From contig JAOWCC010000316.1 of the NCBI GenBank assembly GCA_030867875.1, positions 1 to 64,000 on the forward strand: a stretch of 64,000 nt of DNA, written 5' to 3'. A program made the position numbers and the translations under genes. Positions 40,315 to 55,586 of this stretch are shown piece by piece. The stretch is from Actinernus sp. WN-2022. Taxonomy: Eukaryota; Cnidaria; Anthozoa; Actiniaria; Actinernidae. How positions within the stretch are numbered: the first letter of the stretch is position 1; the number at the start of each line of letters is the position of its first letter. The notes under the pieces are model-generated. The model searched no databases, had not been told where the DNA came from, and saw only the letters and a list, made by a program, of their open reading frames with translations.

Positions 40315-43267
40315 AGTGATTAATCAGGAATCAGGAATGATGAATCAAGAATCAGGAATGATGAGTCAGGAATCAGGAATGATGAATCAGGAATGATGAA
40401 TGATGAATGATGAATCAGGAATGATGAATCAGGAATCAGGAATGATGAATTATGAATCAGGAATCAGCAATGATGAATTATGAATCAGGAATCAGCTATG
40501 ATGAATCAGGAATCAGGAATGATGAATCAGGAATGATGAATCAGGAATGATGAATGATGAATCAGGAATGATGAATGATGAATCAGGAATGATGAATCAG
40601 GAATTAGGAATCAGGAGTGATTAATCAGGAATCAGGAATGGTGAATCAAGAATCAGGAATGATGAATCAGGAATGAGGAATGATCAATCAGGAATGAGGA
40701 ATGATCAATCAGGAATGATGAATGATGAATCAGGAATGATGAATCAGGAATCAGGAATGATGAATGATGAATCAGGAATCAGCAATGATGAATCAGGAAT
40801 CAGGAATGATGAATCAGGAATGATGAATGATGAATCAGGATTGATGAATCAGGAATGATGAATCAGGAATCAGGAATCAGGAGTGATTAATCAGGAATCA
40901 GGAATGATGAATCTAGAATCAGGAATGATGAATCAGGATGAGGAATGATCAATCAGGAATGAGGAATGATGAATCAGGAATGAGGAATGATGAATCAGGA
41001 ATGAGGAATGATGAATCAGGAATGATGAATCAGGAATGATGAATGATGAATCAGGAATGATGAATGATGAATCAGGAATGATGAATCAGGAATTAGGAAT
41101 CAGGAGTGATTAATCAGGAATCAGGAATGATGAATCAAGAATCAGGAATGATGAGTCAGGAATCAGGAATGATGAATCAGGAATGATGAATGATGAATGA
41201 TGAATCAGGAATGATGAATCAGGAATCAGGAATGATGAATTATGAATCAGGAATCAGCAATGATGAATTATGAATCAGGAATCAGCTATGATGAATCAGG
41301 AATCAGGAATGATGAATCAGGAATGATGAATCAGGAATGATGAATGATGAATCAGGAATGATGAATGATGAATCAGGAATGATGAATCAGGAATTAGGAA
41401 TCAGGAGTGATTAATCAGGAATCAGGAATGATGAATCAAGAATCAGGAATGATGAATCAGGAATGAGGAATGATGAATCAGGAATGAGGAATGATCAATC
41501 AGGAATGATGAATGATGAATCAGGAATGATGAATCAGGAATCAGGAATGATGAATGATGAATCAGGAATCAGCAATGATGAATCAGGAATCAGGAATGAT
41601 GAATCAGGAATGATGAATGATGAATCAGGATTGATGAATCAGGAATGATGAATCAGGAATCAGGAATCAGGAGTGATTAATCAGGAATCAGGAATGATGA
41701 ATCTAGAATCAGGAATGATGAATCAGGAATGAGGAATGATCAATCAGGAATGAGGAATGATGAATCAGGAATGAGGAATGATGAATCAGGAATGAGGAAT
41801 GATGAATCAGGAATGATGAATGATGAATCTGGAATCAGGAATGATGAATCAGGAATCAGGAATGATGAATCAGGAATGATGAATGATATATCAGGAATCA
41901 GGAATGATGAATCAGGAAAGAGGAATGACGAATCAGGAATCAGGAATGGTGAATCATGAATCAGGAATCAGGAATGATGAATCAGGAATAAGGAATGATG
42001 AATCAGGAATGATGAATGATGAGTCAGGAATCAGGAATGATGAATCAGGAATGATGAATGATGAATGATGAATCAGGAATGATGAATCAGGAATCAGGAA
42101 TGATGAATTATGAATCAGGAATCAGCTATGATGAATCAGGAATCAGGAATGATGAATCAGGAATGATGAATCAGGAATGATGAATGATGAATCAGGAATG
42201 ATGAATGATGAATCAGGAATGATGAATCAGGAATTAGGAATCAGGAGTGATTAATCAGGAATCAGGAATGATGAATCAAGAATCAGGAATGATGAATCAG
42301 GAATGAGGAATGATCAATCAGGAATGAGGAATGATCAATCAGGAATGATGAATGATGAATCAGGAATGATGAATCAGGAATCAGGAATGATGAATGATGA
42401 ATCAGGAATCAGCAATGATGAATCAGGAATCAGGAATGATGAATCAGGAATGATGAATGATGAATCAGGATTGATGAATCAGGAATGATGAATCAGGAAT
42501 CAGGAATCAGGAGTGATTAATCAGGAATCAGGAATGATGAATCTAGAATCAGGAATGATGAATCAGGAATGAGGAATGATCAATCAGGAATGAGGAATGA
42601 TGAATCAGGAATGAGGAATGATGAATCAGGAATGAGGAATGATGAATCAGGAATGATGAATGATGAATCTGGAATCAGGAATGATGAATCAGGAATCAGG
42701 AATGATGAATCAGGAATGATGAATGATATATCAGGAATCAGGAATGATGAATCAGGAATCAGGAATGACGAATCAGGAATCAGGAATGGTGAATCATGAA
42801 TCAGGAATCAGGAATGATGAATCAGGAATAAGGAATGATGAATCAGGAATGATGAATGATGAGTCAGGAATCAGGAATGATGAATCAGGAATGATGAATG
42901 ATGAATGATGAATCAGGAATGATGAATCAGGAATCAGGAATGATGAATTATGAATCAGGAATCAGGAATGATGAATCAGGAATCAGGAATGATGAATCAG
43001 GAATGATGAATCAGGAATGATGAATGATGAATCAGGAATGATGAATGATGAATCAGGAATGATGAATCAGGAATTAGGAATCAGGAGTGATTAATCAGGA
43101 ATCAGGAATGATGAATCAAGAATCAGGAATGATGAGTTAGGAATCAGGAATGATGAATCAGGAATGATGAATGATGAATGATGAATCAGGAATGATGAAT
43201 CAGGAATCAGGAATGATGAATTATGAATCAGGAATCAGCAATGATGAATCAGGAATTAGGAATCAGG
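40315..43267. repeat. 3.18 kb super-unit, copy 2
   Basis: Spacings are 301, 266, 223, 301, 266, 574, 266, 574 and 182 bp, matching copy 1 step by step but nearly free of indels (one deletion near 40938). TCTAGA heptamers lie at 40910, 41700 and 42540. The match to copy 1 continues past TGTGATT (40098 and 43268) through AATTAGG-AATGGTG and AATGATG-GATCAGG, then ends near 40240/43410. A third copy with the same spacings begins at 56427. The marker at 43268 hands over to type 2. Confidence 0.87.
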
Positions 43268-46200
43268 TGTGATTAATCAGGAATTAGGAATGGTGAATCA
43301 GGAATGATGAATGATGGATCAGGAATGATGAATCAGGAATGATGAATCAGGAATCAGGAATGATGAATGATGAATCAGAAATCAGGAATGATGAATCAGG
43401 AATGATGAATCAGGAATCAGGAATCAGGAATGATGAATCAGGAATGATGAATGATGAATCAGGAATGATGAATCAGGAATGATGAATCAGCAATGATGAA
43501 TGATGAATCAGGAATCAGCAATGATGAATCAGGAATCAGGAATGATGAATCAGGAATGATGAATCAGGAATGATGAATCAGGAATCAGGAATCAGGAATG
43601 ATGATTCAGGAATGATGAATGATGAATCAGGAATGATGAATGATGAATCAGGAATGATGAATCAGGAATCAGGAATGATGAATTATGAATCAGGAATCAG
43701 CAATGATGAATCAGGAATCAGGAATGATGAATCAGGAATGATGAATCAGGAATGATGAATGATGAATCAGGAATGATGAATGATGAATCAGGAATGATGA
43801 ATCAGGAATTAGGAATCAGGAGTGATTAATCAGGAATCAGGAATGATGAATCAAGAATCAGGAATGATGAATCAGGAATGAGGAATGATCAATCAGGAAT
43901 GAGGAATGATCAATCAGGAATCAGGAATGATGAATCAGGAATGAGGAATGATGAATCAGGAATGATGAATGATGAATCAGGAATCAGGAATCAGGAATGA
44001 TGAATCAGGAATGATGAATGATGAATCGGGAATGATGAATCAGGAATCAGGAATCAGGAATGATGAATCAGGAATCAGGAATGATGAATCAGGAATGATG
44101 AATGATGAATCAGGAATCAGGAATGATGAATCAGGAATAAGGAATGATGAATCAGGAATGATGAATGATGAGTCAGGAATCAGGAATGATGAATCAGGAA
44201 TGATGAATGATGAATCAGGAATGATGAATGATGAATCAGGAATCAGCAATGATGAATCAGGAATGATGAATGATGAATGATGAATCAGGAATCAGCAATG
44301 ATGAATCAGGAATGATGAATGATGAATCAGGAATGATGAATGATGAATGATGAATCAGGAATGATGAATCAGGAATCAGGAATGATGAATGATGAATCAG
44401 GAATGATGAATGATGAATCAGGAATGATGAATGATGAATCAGGAATGATGAATCAGGAATGATGAATCAGCAATGATGAATGATGAATCAGGAATCAGCA
44501 ATGATGAATCAGGAATCAGCAAAGATGAACCAGGAATCAGCAATGATGAATCAGGAATGATGAATCAGGAATGATGAATCAGGAATCAGGAATCAGGAAT
44601 GATGATCATGAATGATGAATGATGAATGATGAATCAGGAATGATGAATCAGGAATCAGGAATGATGAATTATGAATCAGGAATCAGCAATGATGAATCAG
44701 GAATCAGGAATGATGAATCAGGTATGATGAATCAGGAATGATGAATGATGAATCAGGAATGATGAATGATGAATCAGGAATGATGAATCAGGAATTAGGA
44801 ATCAGGAGTGATTAATCAGGAATGAGGAATGATGAATCAAGAATCAGGAATGATGAATCAGGAATGAGGAATGATCAATCAGGAATGAGGAATGATCAAT
44901 CAGGAATCAGGAATGATGACTCAGGAATGAGGAATGATGAATCAGGAATGATGAATGATGAATCAGGAATCAGGAATCAGGAATGATGAATCAGGAATGA
45001 TGAATGATGAATCGGGAATGATGAATCAGGAATCAGGAATCAGGAATGATGAATCAGGAATCAGGAATGATGAATCAGGAATGATGAATGATGAATCAGG
45101 AATCAGGAATGATGAATCAGGAATAAGGAATGATCAATCAGGAATGATGAATGATGAGTCAGGAATCAGGAATGATGAATCAGGAATGATGAATGATGAA
45201 TCAGGAATGATGAATGATGAATCAGGAATCAGCAATGATGAATCAGGAATGATGAATGATGAATCAGGAATCAGCAATGATGAATCAGGAATGATGAATG
45301 ATGAATCAGGAATGATGAATGATGAATCAGGAATGATGAATCAGGAATCAGGAATGATGAATCAGGAATCAGGAATCAGCAATGATGAATCAGGAATCAG
45401 CAATGATGAATCAGGAATGATGAATGATGAATCAGGATTGATGAATCAGGAATGATGAATCAGGAATCAGGAATCAGGAGTGATTAATCAGGAATCAGGA
45501 ATGATGAATCAAGAATCAGGAATGATGAATCAGGAATGAGGAATGATCAATCAGGAATGAGGAATGATCAATCAGGAATGAGGAATGATCAATCAGGAAT
45601 GAGGAATGATCAATCAGGAATCAGGATTGATGAATCAGGAATGATGAATCAGGAATGATGAATCAGGAATCAGGAATGATGAATCAGGAATCAGGAATGA
45701 TGATTCAGGAATTATGAATGATGAATCAGGAATGATGAATCAGGAATCAGGAATGATGAATGATGAATCAGGAATGATGAATCAGGAATCATGAATGATG
45801 AATGATGAATCAGGAATCAGCAATGATGAATGATGAATCAGGAATCAGCAATGATGAATCAGGAATCCGGAATGGTGAATCAGGAATGATGAATGATGGA
45901 TCAGGAATGATGAATCAGGAATGATGAATCAGGAATCAGGAATGATGAATCAGGAATGATGAATCAGGAATGATGAATCAGGAATCAGGAATCAGGAATG
46001 ATGAATCAGGAATGATGAATGATGAATCAGGAATGATGAATGATGAATCAGGAATGATGAATCAGGAATCAGGAATGATGAATTATGAATCAGGAATCAG
46101 CAATGATGAATCAGGAATCAGGAATGATGAATCAGGAATGATGAATGATGAATCAGGAATGATGAATCAGGAATTAGGAATCAGGAGTGATTAATCAGGA

Positions 46201-49200
46201 ATCAGGAATGATGAATCAAGAATCAGGAATGATGAATCAGGAATGAGGAATGATCAATCAGGAATGAGGAATGATCAATCAGGAATCAGGAATGATGAAT
46301 CAGGAATGAGGAATGATGAATCAGGAATGATGAATGATGAATCAGGAATCAGGAATCAGGAATGATGAATCAGGAATGATGAATGATGAATCGGGAATGA
46401 TGAATCAGGAATCAGGAATCAGGAATGATGAATCAGGAATCAGGAATGATGAATCAGGAATGATGAATGATGAATCAGGAATCAGGAATGATGAATCAGG
46501 AATAAGGAATGATGAATCAGGAATGATGAATGATGAGTCAGGAATCAGGAATGATGAATCAGGAATGATGAATGATGAATCAGGAATGATGAATGATGAA
46601 TCAGGAATCAGCAATGATGAATCAGGAATGATGAATGATGAATGATGAATCAGGAATCAGCAATGATGAATCAGGAATGATGAATGATGAATCAGGAATG
46701 ATGAATGATGAATGATGAATCAGGAATGATGAATCAGGAATCAGGAATGATGAATGATGAATCAGGAATGATGAATGATGAATCAGGAATGATGAATGAT
46801 GAATCAGGAATGATGAATCAGGAATGATGAATCAGCAATGATGAATGATGAATCAGGAATCAGCAATGATGAATCAGGAATCAGCAATGATGAACCAGGA
46901 ATCAGCAATGATGAATCAGGAATGATGAATCAGGAATGATGAATCAGGAATCAGGAATCAGGAATGATGATTCATGAATGATGAATGATGAATCAGGAAT
47001 GATGAATCAGGAATCAGGAATGATGAATTATGAATCAGGAATCAGCAATGATGAATCAGGAATCAGGAATGATGAATCAGGTATGATGAATCAGGAATGA
47101 TGAATGATGAATCAGGAATGATGAATGATGAATCAGGAATGATGAATCAGGAATTAGGAATCAGGAGTGATTAATCAGGAATGAGGAATGATGAATCAAG
47201 AATCAGGAATGATGACTCAGGAATGAGGAATGATCAATCAGGAATGAGGAATGATGAATCAGGAATCAGGAATCAGGAATGATGAATCAGGAATGATGAA
47301 TGATGAATCGGGAATGATGAATCAGGAATCAGGAATCAGGAATGATGAATCAGGAATCAGGAATGATGAATCAGGAATGATGAATGATGAATCAGGAATC
47401 AGGAATGATGAATCAGGAATAAGGAATGATGAATCAGGAATGATGAATGATGAGTCAGGAATCAGGAATGATGAATCAGGAATGATGAATGATGAATCAG
47501 GAATGATGAATGATGAATCAGGAATCAGCAATGATGAATCAGGAATGATGAATGATGAATCAGGAATCAGCAATGATGAATCAGGAATGATGAATGATGA
47601 ATCAGGAATGATGAATGATGAATCAGGAATGATGAATCAGGAATCAGGAATGATGAATGATGAATCAGGAATCAGCAATGATGAATCAGGAATCAGCAAT
47701 GATGAATCAGGAATGATGAATGATGAATCAGGATTGATGAATCAGGAATGATGAATCAGGAATCAGGAATCAGGAGTGATTAATCAGGAATCAGGAATGA
47801 TGAATCAAGAATCAGGAATGATGAATCAGGAATGAGGAATGATCAATCAGGAATGAGGAATGATGAATCAGGAATGAGGAATGATGAATCAGGAATGAGG
47901 AATGATGAATCAGTAATGATGAATGATGAATCTGGAATCAGGAATGATGAATCAGGAATCAGGAATGATGAATCAGGAATGATGAATGATATATCAGGAA
48001 TCAGGAATGATGAATCAGGAAAGAGGAATGACGAATCAGGAATCAGGAATGGTGAATCATGAATCAGGAATCAGGAATGATGGATCAGGAATAAGGAATG
48101 ATGAATCAGGAATGATGAATGATGAGTAAGGAATCAGGAATGATGAATCAGGAATGATGAATGATGAATCAGGAATGATGAATGATGAATCGGGAATGAT
48201 GAATCAGGAATCAGGAATCAGGAATGATGAATCAGGAATCAGGAATGATGAATCAGGAATGATGAATGATGAATCAGGAATCAGGAATGATGAATCAGGA
48301 ATAAGGAATGATGAATCAGGAATGATGAATGATGAGTCAGGAATCAGGAATGATGAATCAGGAATGATGAATGATGAATCAGGAATGATGAATGATGAAT
48401 CAGGAATCAGCAATGATGAATCAGGAATGATGAATGATGAATCAGGAATCAGCAATGATGAATCAGGAATGATGAATGATGAATCAGGAATGATGAATGA
48501 TGAATCAGGAATGATGAATCAGGAATCAGGAATGATGAATCAGGAATCAGGAATCAGCAATGATGAATCAGGAATCAGCAATGATGAATCAGGAATGATG
48601 AATGATGAATCAGGATTGATGAATCAGGAATGATGAATCAGGAATCAGGAATCAGGAGTGATTAATCAGGAATCAGGAATGATGAATCAAGAATCAGGAA
48701 TGATGAATCAGGAATGAGGAATGATCAATCAGGAATGAGGAATGATCAATCAGGAATGAGGAATGATCAATCAGGAATGAGGAATGATCAATCAGGAATC
48801 AGGATTGATGAATCAGGAATGATGAATCAGGAATGATGAATCAGGAATCAGGAATGATGAATCAGGAATCAGGAATGATGATTCAGGAATTATGAATGAT
48901 GAATCAGGAATGATGAATCAGGAATCAGGAATGATGAATGATGAATCAGGAATGATGAATCAGGAATCATGAATGATGAATGATGAATCAGGAATCAGCA
49001 ATGATGAATGATGAATCAGGAATCAGCAATGATGAATCAGGAATCCGGAATGGTGAATCAGGAATGATGAATGATGGATCAGGAATGATGAATCAGGAAT
49101 GATGAATCAGGAATCAGGAATGATGAATCAGGAATGATGAATCAGGAATGATGAATCAGGAATCAGAAATCAGGAATGATGAATCAGGAATGATGAATGA

Positions 49201-51701
49201 TGAATCAGGAATGATGAATGATGAATCAGGAATGATGAATCAGGAATCAGGAATGATGAATTATGAATCAGGAATCAGCAATGATGAATCAGGAATCAGG
49301 AATGATGAATCAGGAATGATGAATGATGAATCAGGAATGATGAATGATGAATCAGGAATGATGAATCAGGAATTAGGAATCAGGAGTGATTAATCAGGAA
49401 TCAGGAATGATGAATCAAGAATCAGGAATGATGAATCAGGAATGAGGAATGATCAATCAGGAATGAGGAATGATCAATCAGGAATCAGGAATGATGAATC
49501 AGGAATGAGGAATGATGAATCAGGAATGATGAATGATGAATCAGGAATCAGGAATCAGGAATGATGAATCAGGAATGATGAATGATGAATCGGGAATGAT
49601 GAATCAGGAATCAGGAATCAGGAATGATGAATCAGGAATCAGGAATGATGAATCAGGAATGATGAATGATGAATCAGGAATCAGGAATGATGAATCAGGA
49701 ATAAGGAATGATGAATCAGGAATGATGAATGATGAGTCAGGAATCAGGAATGATGAATCAGGAATGATGAATGATGAATCAGGAATGATGAATGATGAAT
49801 CAGGAATCAGCAATGATGAATCAGGAATGATGAATGATGAATGATGAATCAGGAATCAGCAATGATGAATCAGGAATGATGAATGATGAATCAGGAATGA
49901 TGAATGATGAATGATGAATCAGGAATGATGAATCAGGAATCAGGAATGATGAATGATGAATCAGGAATGATGAATGATGAATCAGGAATGATGAATGATG
50001 AATCAGGAATGATGAATCAGGAATGATGAATCAGCAATGATGAATGATGAATCAGGAATCAGCAATGATGAATCAGGAATCAGCAATGATGAACCAGGAA
50101 TCAGCAATGATGAATCAGGAATGATGAATCAGGAATGATGAATCAGGAATCAGGAATCAGGAATGATGATTCATGAATGATGAATGATGAATCAGGAATG
50201 ATGAATCAGGAATCAGGAATGATGAATTATGAATCAGGAATCAGCAATGATGAATCAGGAATCAGGAATGATGAATCAGGTATGATGAATCAGGAATGAT
50301 GAATGATGAATCAGGAATGATGAATGATGAATCAGGAATGATGAATCAGGAATTAGGAATCAGGAGTGATTAATCAGGAATGAGGAATGATGAATCAAGA
50401 ATCAAGAATGATGAATCAGGAATGAGGAATGATCAATCAGGAATGAGGAATGATCAATCAGGAATCAGGAATGATGACTCAGGAATGAGGAATGATGAAT
50501 CAGGAATGATGAATGATGAATCAGGAATCAGGAATCAGGAATGATGAATCAGGAATGATGAATGATGAATCGGGAATGATGAATCAGGAATCAGGAATCA
50601 GGAATGATGAATCAGGAATCAGGAATGATGAATCAGGAATGATGAATGATGAATCAGGAATCAGGAATGATGAATCAGGAATAAGGAATGATGAATCAGG
50701 AATGATGAATGATGAGTCAGGAATCAGGAATGATGAATCAGGAATGATGAATGATGAATCAGGAATGATGAATGATGAATCAGGAATCAGCAATGATGAA
50801 TCAGGAATGATGAATGATGAATCAGGAATCAGCAATGATGAATCAGGAATGATGAATGATGAATCAGGAATGATGAATGATGAATCAGGAATGATGAATC
50901 AGGAATCAGGAATGATGAATGATGAATCAGGAATCAGCAATGATGAATCAGGAATCAGCAATGATGAATCAGGAATGATGAATGATGAATCAGGATTGAT
51001 GAATCAGGAATGATGAATCAGGAATCAGGAATCAGGAGTGATTAATCAGGAATCAGGAATGATGAATCAAGAATCAGGAATGATGAATCAGGAATGAGGA
51101 ATGATCAATCAGGAATGAGGAATGATGAATCAGGAATGAGGAATGATGAATCAGGAATGAGGAATGATGAATCAGTAATGATGAATGATGAATCTGGAAT
51201 CAGGAATGATGAATCAGGAATCAGGAATGATGAATCAGGAATGATGAATGATATATCAGGAATCAGGAATGATGAATCAGGAAAGAGGAATGACGAATCA
51301 GGAATCAGGAATGGTGAATCATGAATCAGGAATCAGGAATGATGGATCAGGAATAAGGAATGATGAATCAGGAATGATGAATGATGAGTCAGGAATCAGG
51401 AATGATGAATCAGGAATGATGAATGATGAATCAGGAATGATGAATGATGAATCAGGAATCAGGAATGATGAATGATGAATCAGGAATCAGCAATGATGAA
51501 TCAGGAATGATGAATGATGAATCAGGAATGATGAATGATGAATCAGGAATCAGGAATGATGAATTATGAATCAGGAATCAGCTATGATGAATCAGGAATC
51601 AGGAATGATGAATCAGGAATGATGAATCAGGAATGATGAATGATGAATCAGGAATGATGAATGATGAATCAGGAATGATGAATCAGGAATTAGGAATCAG
51701 G
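43268..51701. repeat. Type 2 higher-order repeat block, longest unbroken type 2 region
   Basis: Markers lie at 43268 (TGTGATT), 43821, 44807, 45479, 46186, 47166, 47775, 48657, 49385, 50365, 51037 and 51702. The 707/728, 980 and 609/672 bp intervals occur twice, giving a tandem pair about 3.2 kb apart (45479/48657, 46186/49385, 47166/50365). AATCGGG lies near 44026, 45011, 46390, 47307, 48190, 49589 and 50569. After a 1 bp deletion near 44604 the register modulo 7 is constant through the rest of the block. AGTAAGG replaces AGTCAGG near 48126, next to the tandem junction. Confidence 0.86.
43288..46827. repeat. Dispersed type 2 duplication, copy 2 (partner 13922-17630)
   Basis: This copy has a single unit where the partner has the 161 bp tandem duplication, so it may represent the earlier state. 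It carries GATGATCATG near 44604, a 1 bp loss in GATGATTCATG that destroys the palindrome ATTCATGAAT, and one extra AATGATG next to it. Its left boundary abuts the end of the 3.18 kb super-unit, so type 1-associated and type 2 material have been joined here. Confidence 0.8.
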
Positions 51702-53381
51702 AGTGATTAATCAGGAATCAGGAATGATGAATCAAGAATCAGGAATGATGAATCAGGAATGAGGAATGATCAATCAGGAATGAGGAATGATCAATCAGGA
51801 ATGATGAATGATGAATCAGGAATGATGAATCAGGAATCAGGAATGATGAATGATGAATCAGGAATCAGCAATGATGAATCAGGAATCAGGAATGATGAAT
51901 CAGGAATGATGAATGATGAATCAGGATTGATGAATCAGGAATGATGAATCAGGAATCAGGAATCAGGAATCAGGAGTGATTAATCAGGAATCAGGAATGA
52001 TGAATCTAGAATCAGGAATGATGAATCAGGAATGAGGAATGATCAATCAGGAATGAGGAATGATGAATCAGGAATGAGGAATGATGAATCAGGAATGAGG
52101 AATGATGAATCAGGAATGATGAATGATGAATCTGGAATCAGGAATGATGAATCAGGAATCAGGAATGATGAATCAGGAATGATGAATGATATATCAGGAA
52201 TCAGGAATGATGAATCAGGAAAGAGGAATGACGAATCAGGAATCAGGAATGGTGAATCATGAATCAGGAATCAGGAATGATGAATCAGGAATAAGGAATG
52301 ATGAATCAGGAATGATGAATGATGAGTCAGGAATCAGGAATGATGAATCAGGAATGATGAATGATGAATGATGAATCAGGAATGATGAATCAGGAATCAG
52401 GAATGATGAATTATGAATCAGGAATCAGCTATGATGAATCAGGAATCAGGAATGATGAATCAGGAATGATGAATCAGGAATGATGAATGATGAATCAGGA
52501 ATGATGAATGATGAATCAGGAATGATGAATCAGGAATTAGGAATCAGGAGTGATTAATCAGGAATCAGGAATGATGAATCAAGAATCAGGAATGATGAAT
52601 CAGGAATGAGGAATGATCAATCAGGAATGAGGAATGATCAATCAGGAATGATGAATGATGAATCAGGAATGATGAATCAGGAATCAGGAATGATGAATGA
52701 TGAATCAGGAATCAGCAATGATGAATCAGGAATCAGGAATGATGAATCAGGAATGATGAATGATGAATCAGGATTGATGAATCAGGAATGATGAATCAGG
52801 AATCAGGAATCAGGAGTGATTAATCAGGAATCAGGAATGATGAATCTAGAATCAGGAATGATGAATCAGGAATGAGGAATGATCAATCAGGAATGAGGAA
52901 TGATGAATCAGGAATGAGGAATGATGAATCAGGAATGAGGAATGATGAATCAGGAATGATGAATGATGAATCTGGAATCAGGAATGATGAATCAGGAATC
53001 AGGAATGATGAATCAGGAATGATGAATGATATATCAGGAATCAGGAATGATGAATCAGGAAAGAGGAATGACGAATCAGGAATCAGGAATGGTGAATCAT
53101 GAATCAGGAATCAGGAATGATGAATCAGGAATAAGGAATGATGAATCAGGAATGATGAATGATGAGTCAGGAATCAGGAATGATGAATCAGGAATGATGA
53201 ATGATGAATCAGGAATGATGAATCAGGAATCAGGAATGATGAATTATGAATCAGGAATCAGCAATGATGAATCAGGAATCAGGAATGATGAATCAGGAAT
53301 GATGAATCAGGAATGATGAATGATGAATCAGGAATGATGAATGATGAATCAGGAATGATGAATCAGGAATTAGGAATCAGG
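51702..53381. repeat. Type 1 higher-order repeat, two copies
   Basis: Spacings are 273, 574, 266 and 567 bp (markers 51702, 51975, 52549, 52815, 53382), with TCTAGA heptamers at 52003 and 52843. The first subunit has one extra AATCAGG before the marker (273 rather than 266 bp). The last is one heptamer short (567 rather than 574), where AATGATG-AATGATG-AATGATG is reduced to two near 53205. These are clean one-heptamer steps, unlike the single-base events of the indel-rich zones. Confidence 0.9.
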
Positions 53382-55586
53382 AGTGATTAATCAGGAATCA
53401 GGAATGATGAATCAAGAATCAGGAATGATGAGTCAGGAATCAGGAATGATGAATCAGGAATGATGAATGATGAATGATGAATCAGGAATGATGAATCAGG
53501 AATCAGGAATGATGAATTATGAATCAGGAATCAGCAATGATGAATCAGGAATTAGGAATCAGGTGTGATTAATCAGGAATCAGGAATGATGAATCAAGAA
53601 TCAGGAATGATGAATCAGGAATGAGGAATGATCAATCAGGAATGAGGAATGATCAATCAGGAATCAGGAATGATGAATCAGGAATGAGGAATGATGAATC
53701 AGGAATGATGAATGATGAATCAGGAATCAGGAATCAGGAATGATGAATCAGGAATGATGAATGATGAATCGGGAATGATGAATCAGGAATCAGGAATCAG
53801 GAATGATGAATCAGGAATCAGGAATGATGAATCAGGAATGATGAATGATGAATCAGGAATCAGGAATGATGAATAAGGAATAAGGAATGATGAATCAGGA
53901 ATGATGAATGATGAGTCAGGAATCAGGAATGATGAATCAGGAATGATGAATGATGAATCAGGAATCAGGAATCAGGAATGATGAATCAGGAATGATGAAT
54001 GATGAATCAGGATTGATGAATCAGGAATGATGAATCAGGAATCAGGAATCAGGAGTGATTAATCAGGAATCAGGAATGATGAATCAAGAATCAGGAATGA
54101 TGAATCAGGAATGAGGAATGATCAATCAGGAATGATGAATGATGAATCAGGAATCAGCAATGATGAATCAGGAATGATGAATGATGAATGATGAATCAGG
54201 AATCAGCAATGATGAATCAGGAATGATGAATGATGAATCAGGAATGATGAATGATGAATGATGAATCAGGAATGATGAATGATGAATCAGAAATGATGAA
54301 TGATGAATCAGGAATGATGAATGATGAATCAGGAATGATGAATCAGGAATGATGAATCAGCAATGATGAATGATGAATCAGGAATCAGCAATGATGAATC
54401 AGGAATCAGGAATGATGAATCAGGAATGATGAATGATATATCAGGAATCAGGAATGATGAATCAGGAAAGAGGAATGACGAATCAGGAATCAGGAATGGT
54501 GAATCATGAATCAGGAATCAGGAATGATGAATCAGGAATAAGGAATGATGAATCAGGAATGATGAATGATGAGTCAGGAATCAGGAATGATGAATCAGGA
54601 ATGATGAATGATGAATGATGAATCAGGAATGATGAATCAGGAATCAGGAATGATGAATTATGAATCAGGAATCAGCTATGATGAATCAGGAATCAGGAAT
54701 GATGAATCAGGAATCAGGAATGATGAATCAGGAATGATGAATGATGAATCAGGATTGATGAATCAGGAATGATGAATCAGGAATCAGGAATCAGGAGTGA
54801 TTAATCAGGAATCAGGAATGATGAATCAAGAATCAGGAATGATGAATCAGGAATGAGGAATGATCAATCAGGAATGAGGAATGATCAATCAGGAATGAGG
54901 AATGATGAATCAGGAATGAGGAATGATGAATCAGGAATCAGCAATGATGAATCAGGAATGATGAATGATGAATGATGAATCAGGAATCAGCAATGATGAA
55001 TCAGGAATGATGAATGATGAATCAGGAATGATGAATGATGAATGATGAATCAGGAATGATGAATCAGGAATCAGGAATGATGAATGATGAATCAGGAATG
55101 ATGAATGATGAATCAGGAATGATGAATGATGAATCAGGAATGATGAATCAGGAATGATGAATCAGCAATGATGAATGATGAATCAGGAATCAGCAATGAT
55201 GAATCAGGAATCAGGAATGATGAATCAGGAATGATGAATGATATATCAGGAATCAGGAATGATGAATCAGGAAAGAGGAATGACGAATCAGGAATCAGGA
55301 ATGGTGAATCATGAATCAGGAATCAGGAATGATGAATCAGGAATAAGGAATGATGAATCAGGAATGATGAATGATGAGTCAGGAATCAGGAATGATGAAT
55401 CAGGAATGATGAATGATGAATGATGAATCAGGAATGATGAATCAGGAATCAGGAATGATGAATTATGAATCAGGAATCAGCTATGATGAATCAGGAATCA
55501 GGAATGATGAATCAGGAATGATGAATGATGAATCAGGAATGATGAATGATGAATCAGGAATGATGAATCAGGAATTAGGAATCAGG
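53382..55586. repeat. Bridge higher-order repeats (182 + 490 + 742 + 791 bp)
   Basis: AGTGATT at 53382, TGTGATT at 53564, then markers at 54054, 54796 and 55587. AATCGGG lies near 53769 and a doubled AATAAGG near 53875. The 742 bp interval loses 21 bp relative to 763 in its distal part. The 791 bp interval repeats the AATCAGC-rich and TGATATATCA segments of the previous one (ATGATATATC near 54433 and 55238, 805 bp apart). AATCAGA-AATGATG near 54290 is a private substitution. Confidence 0.82.
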
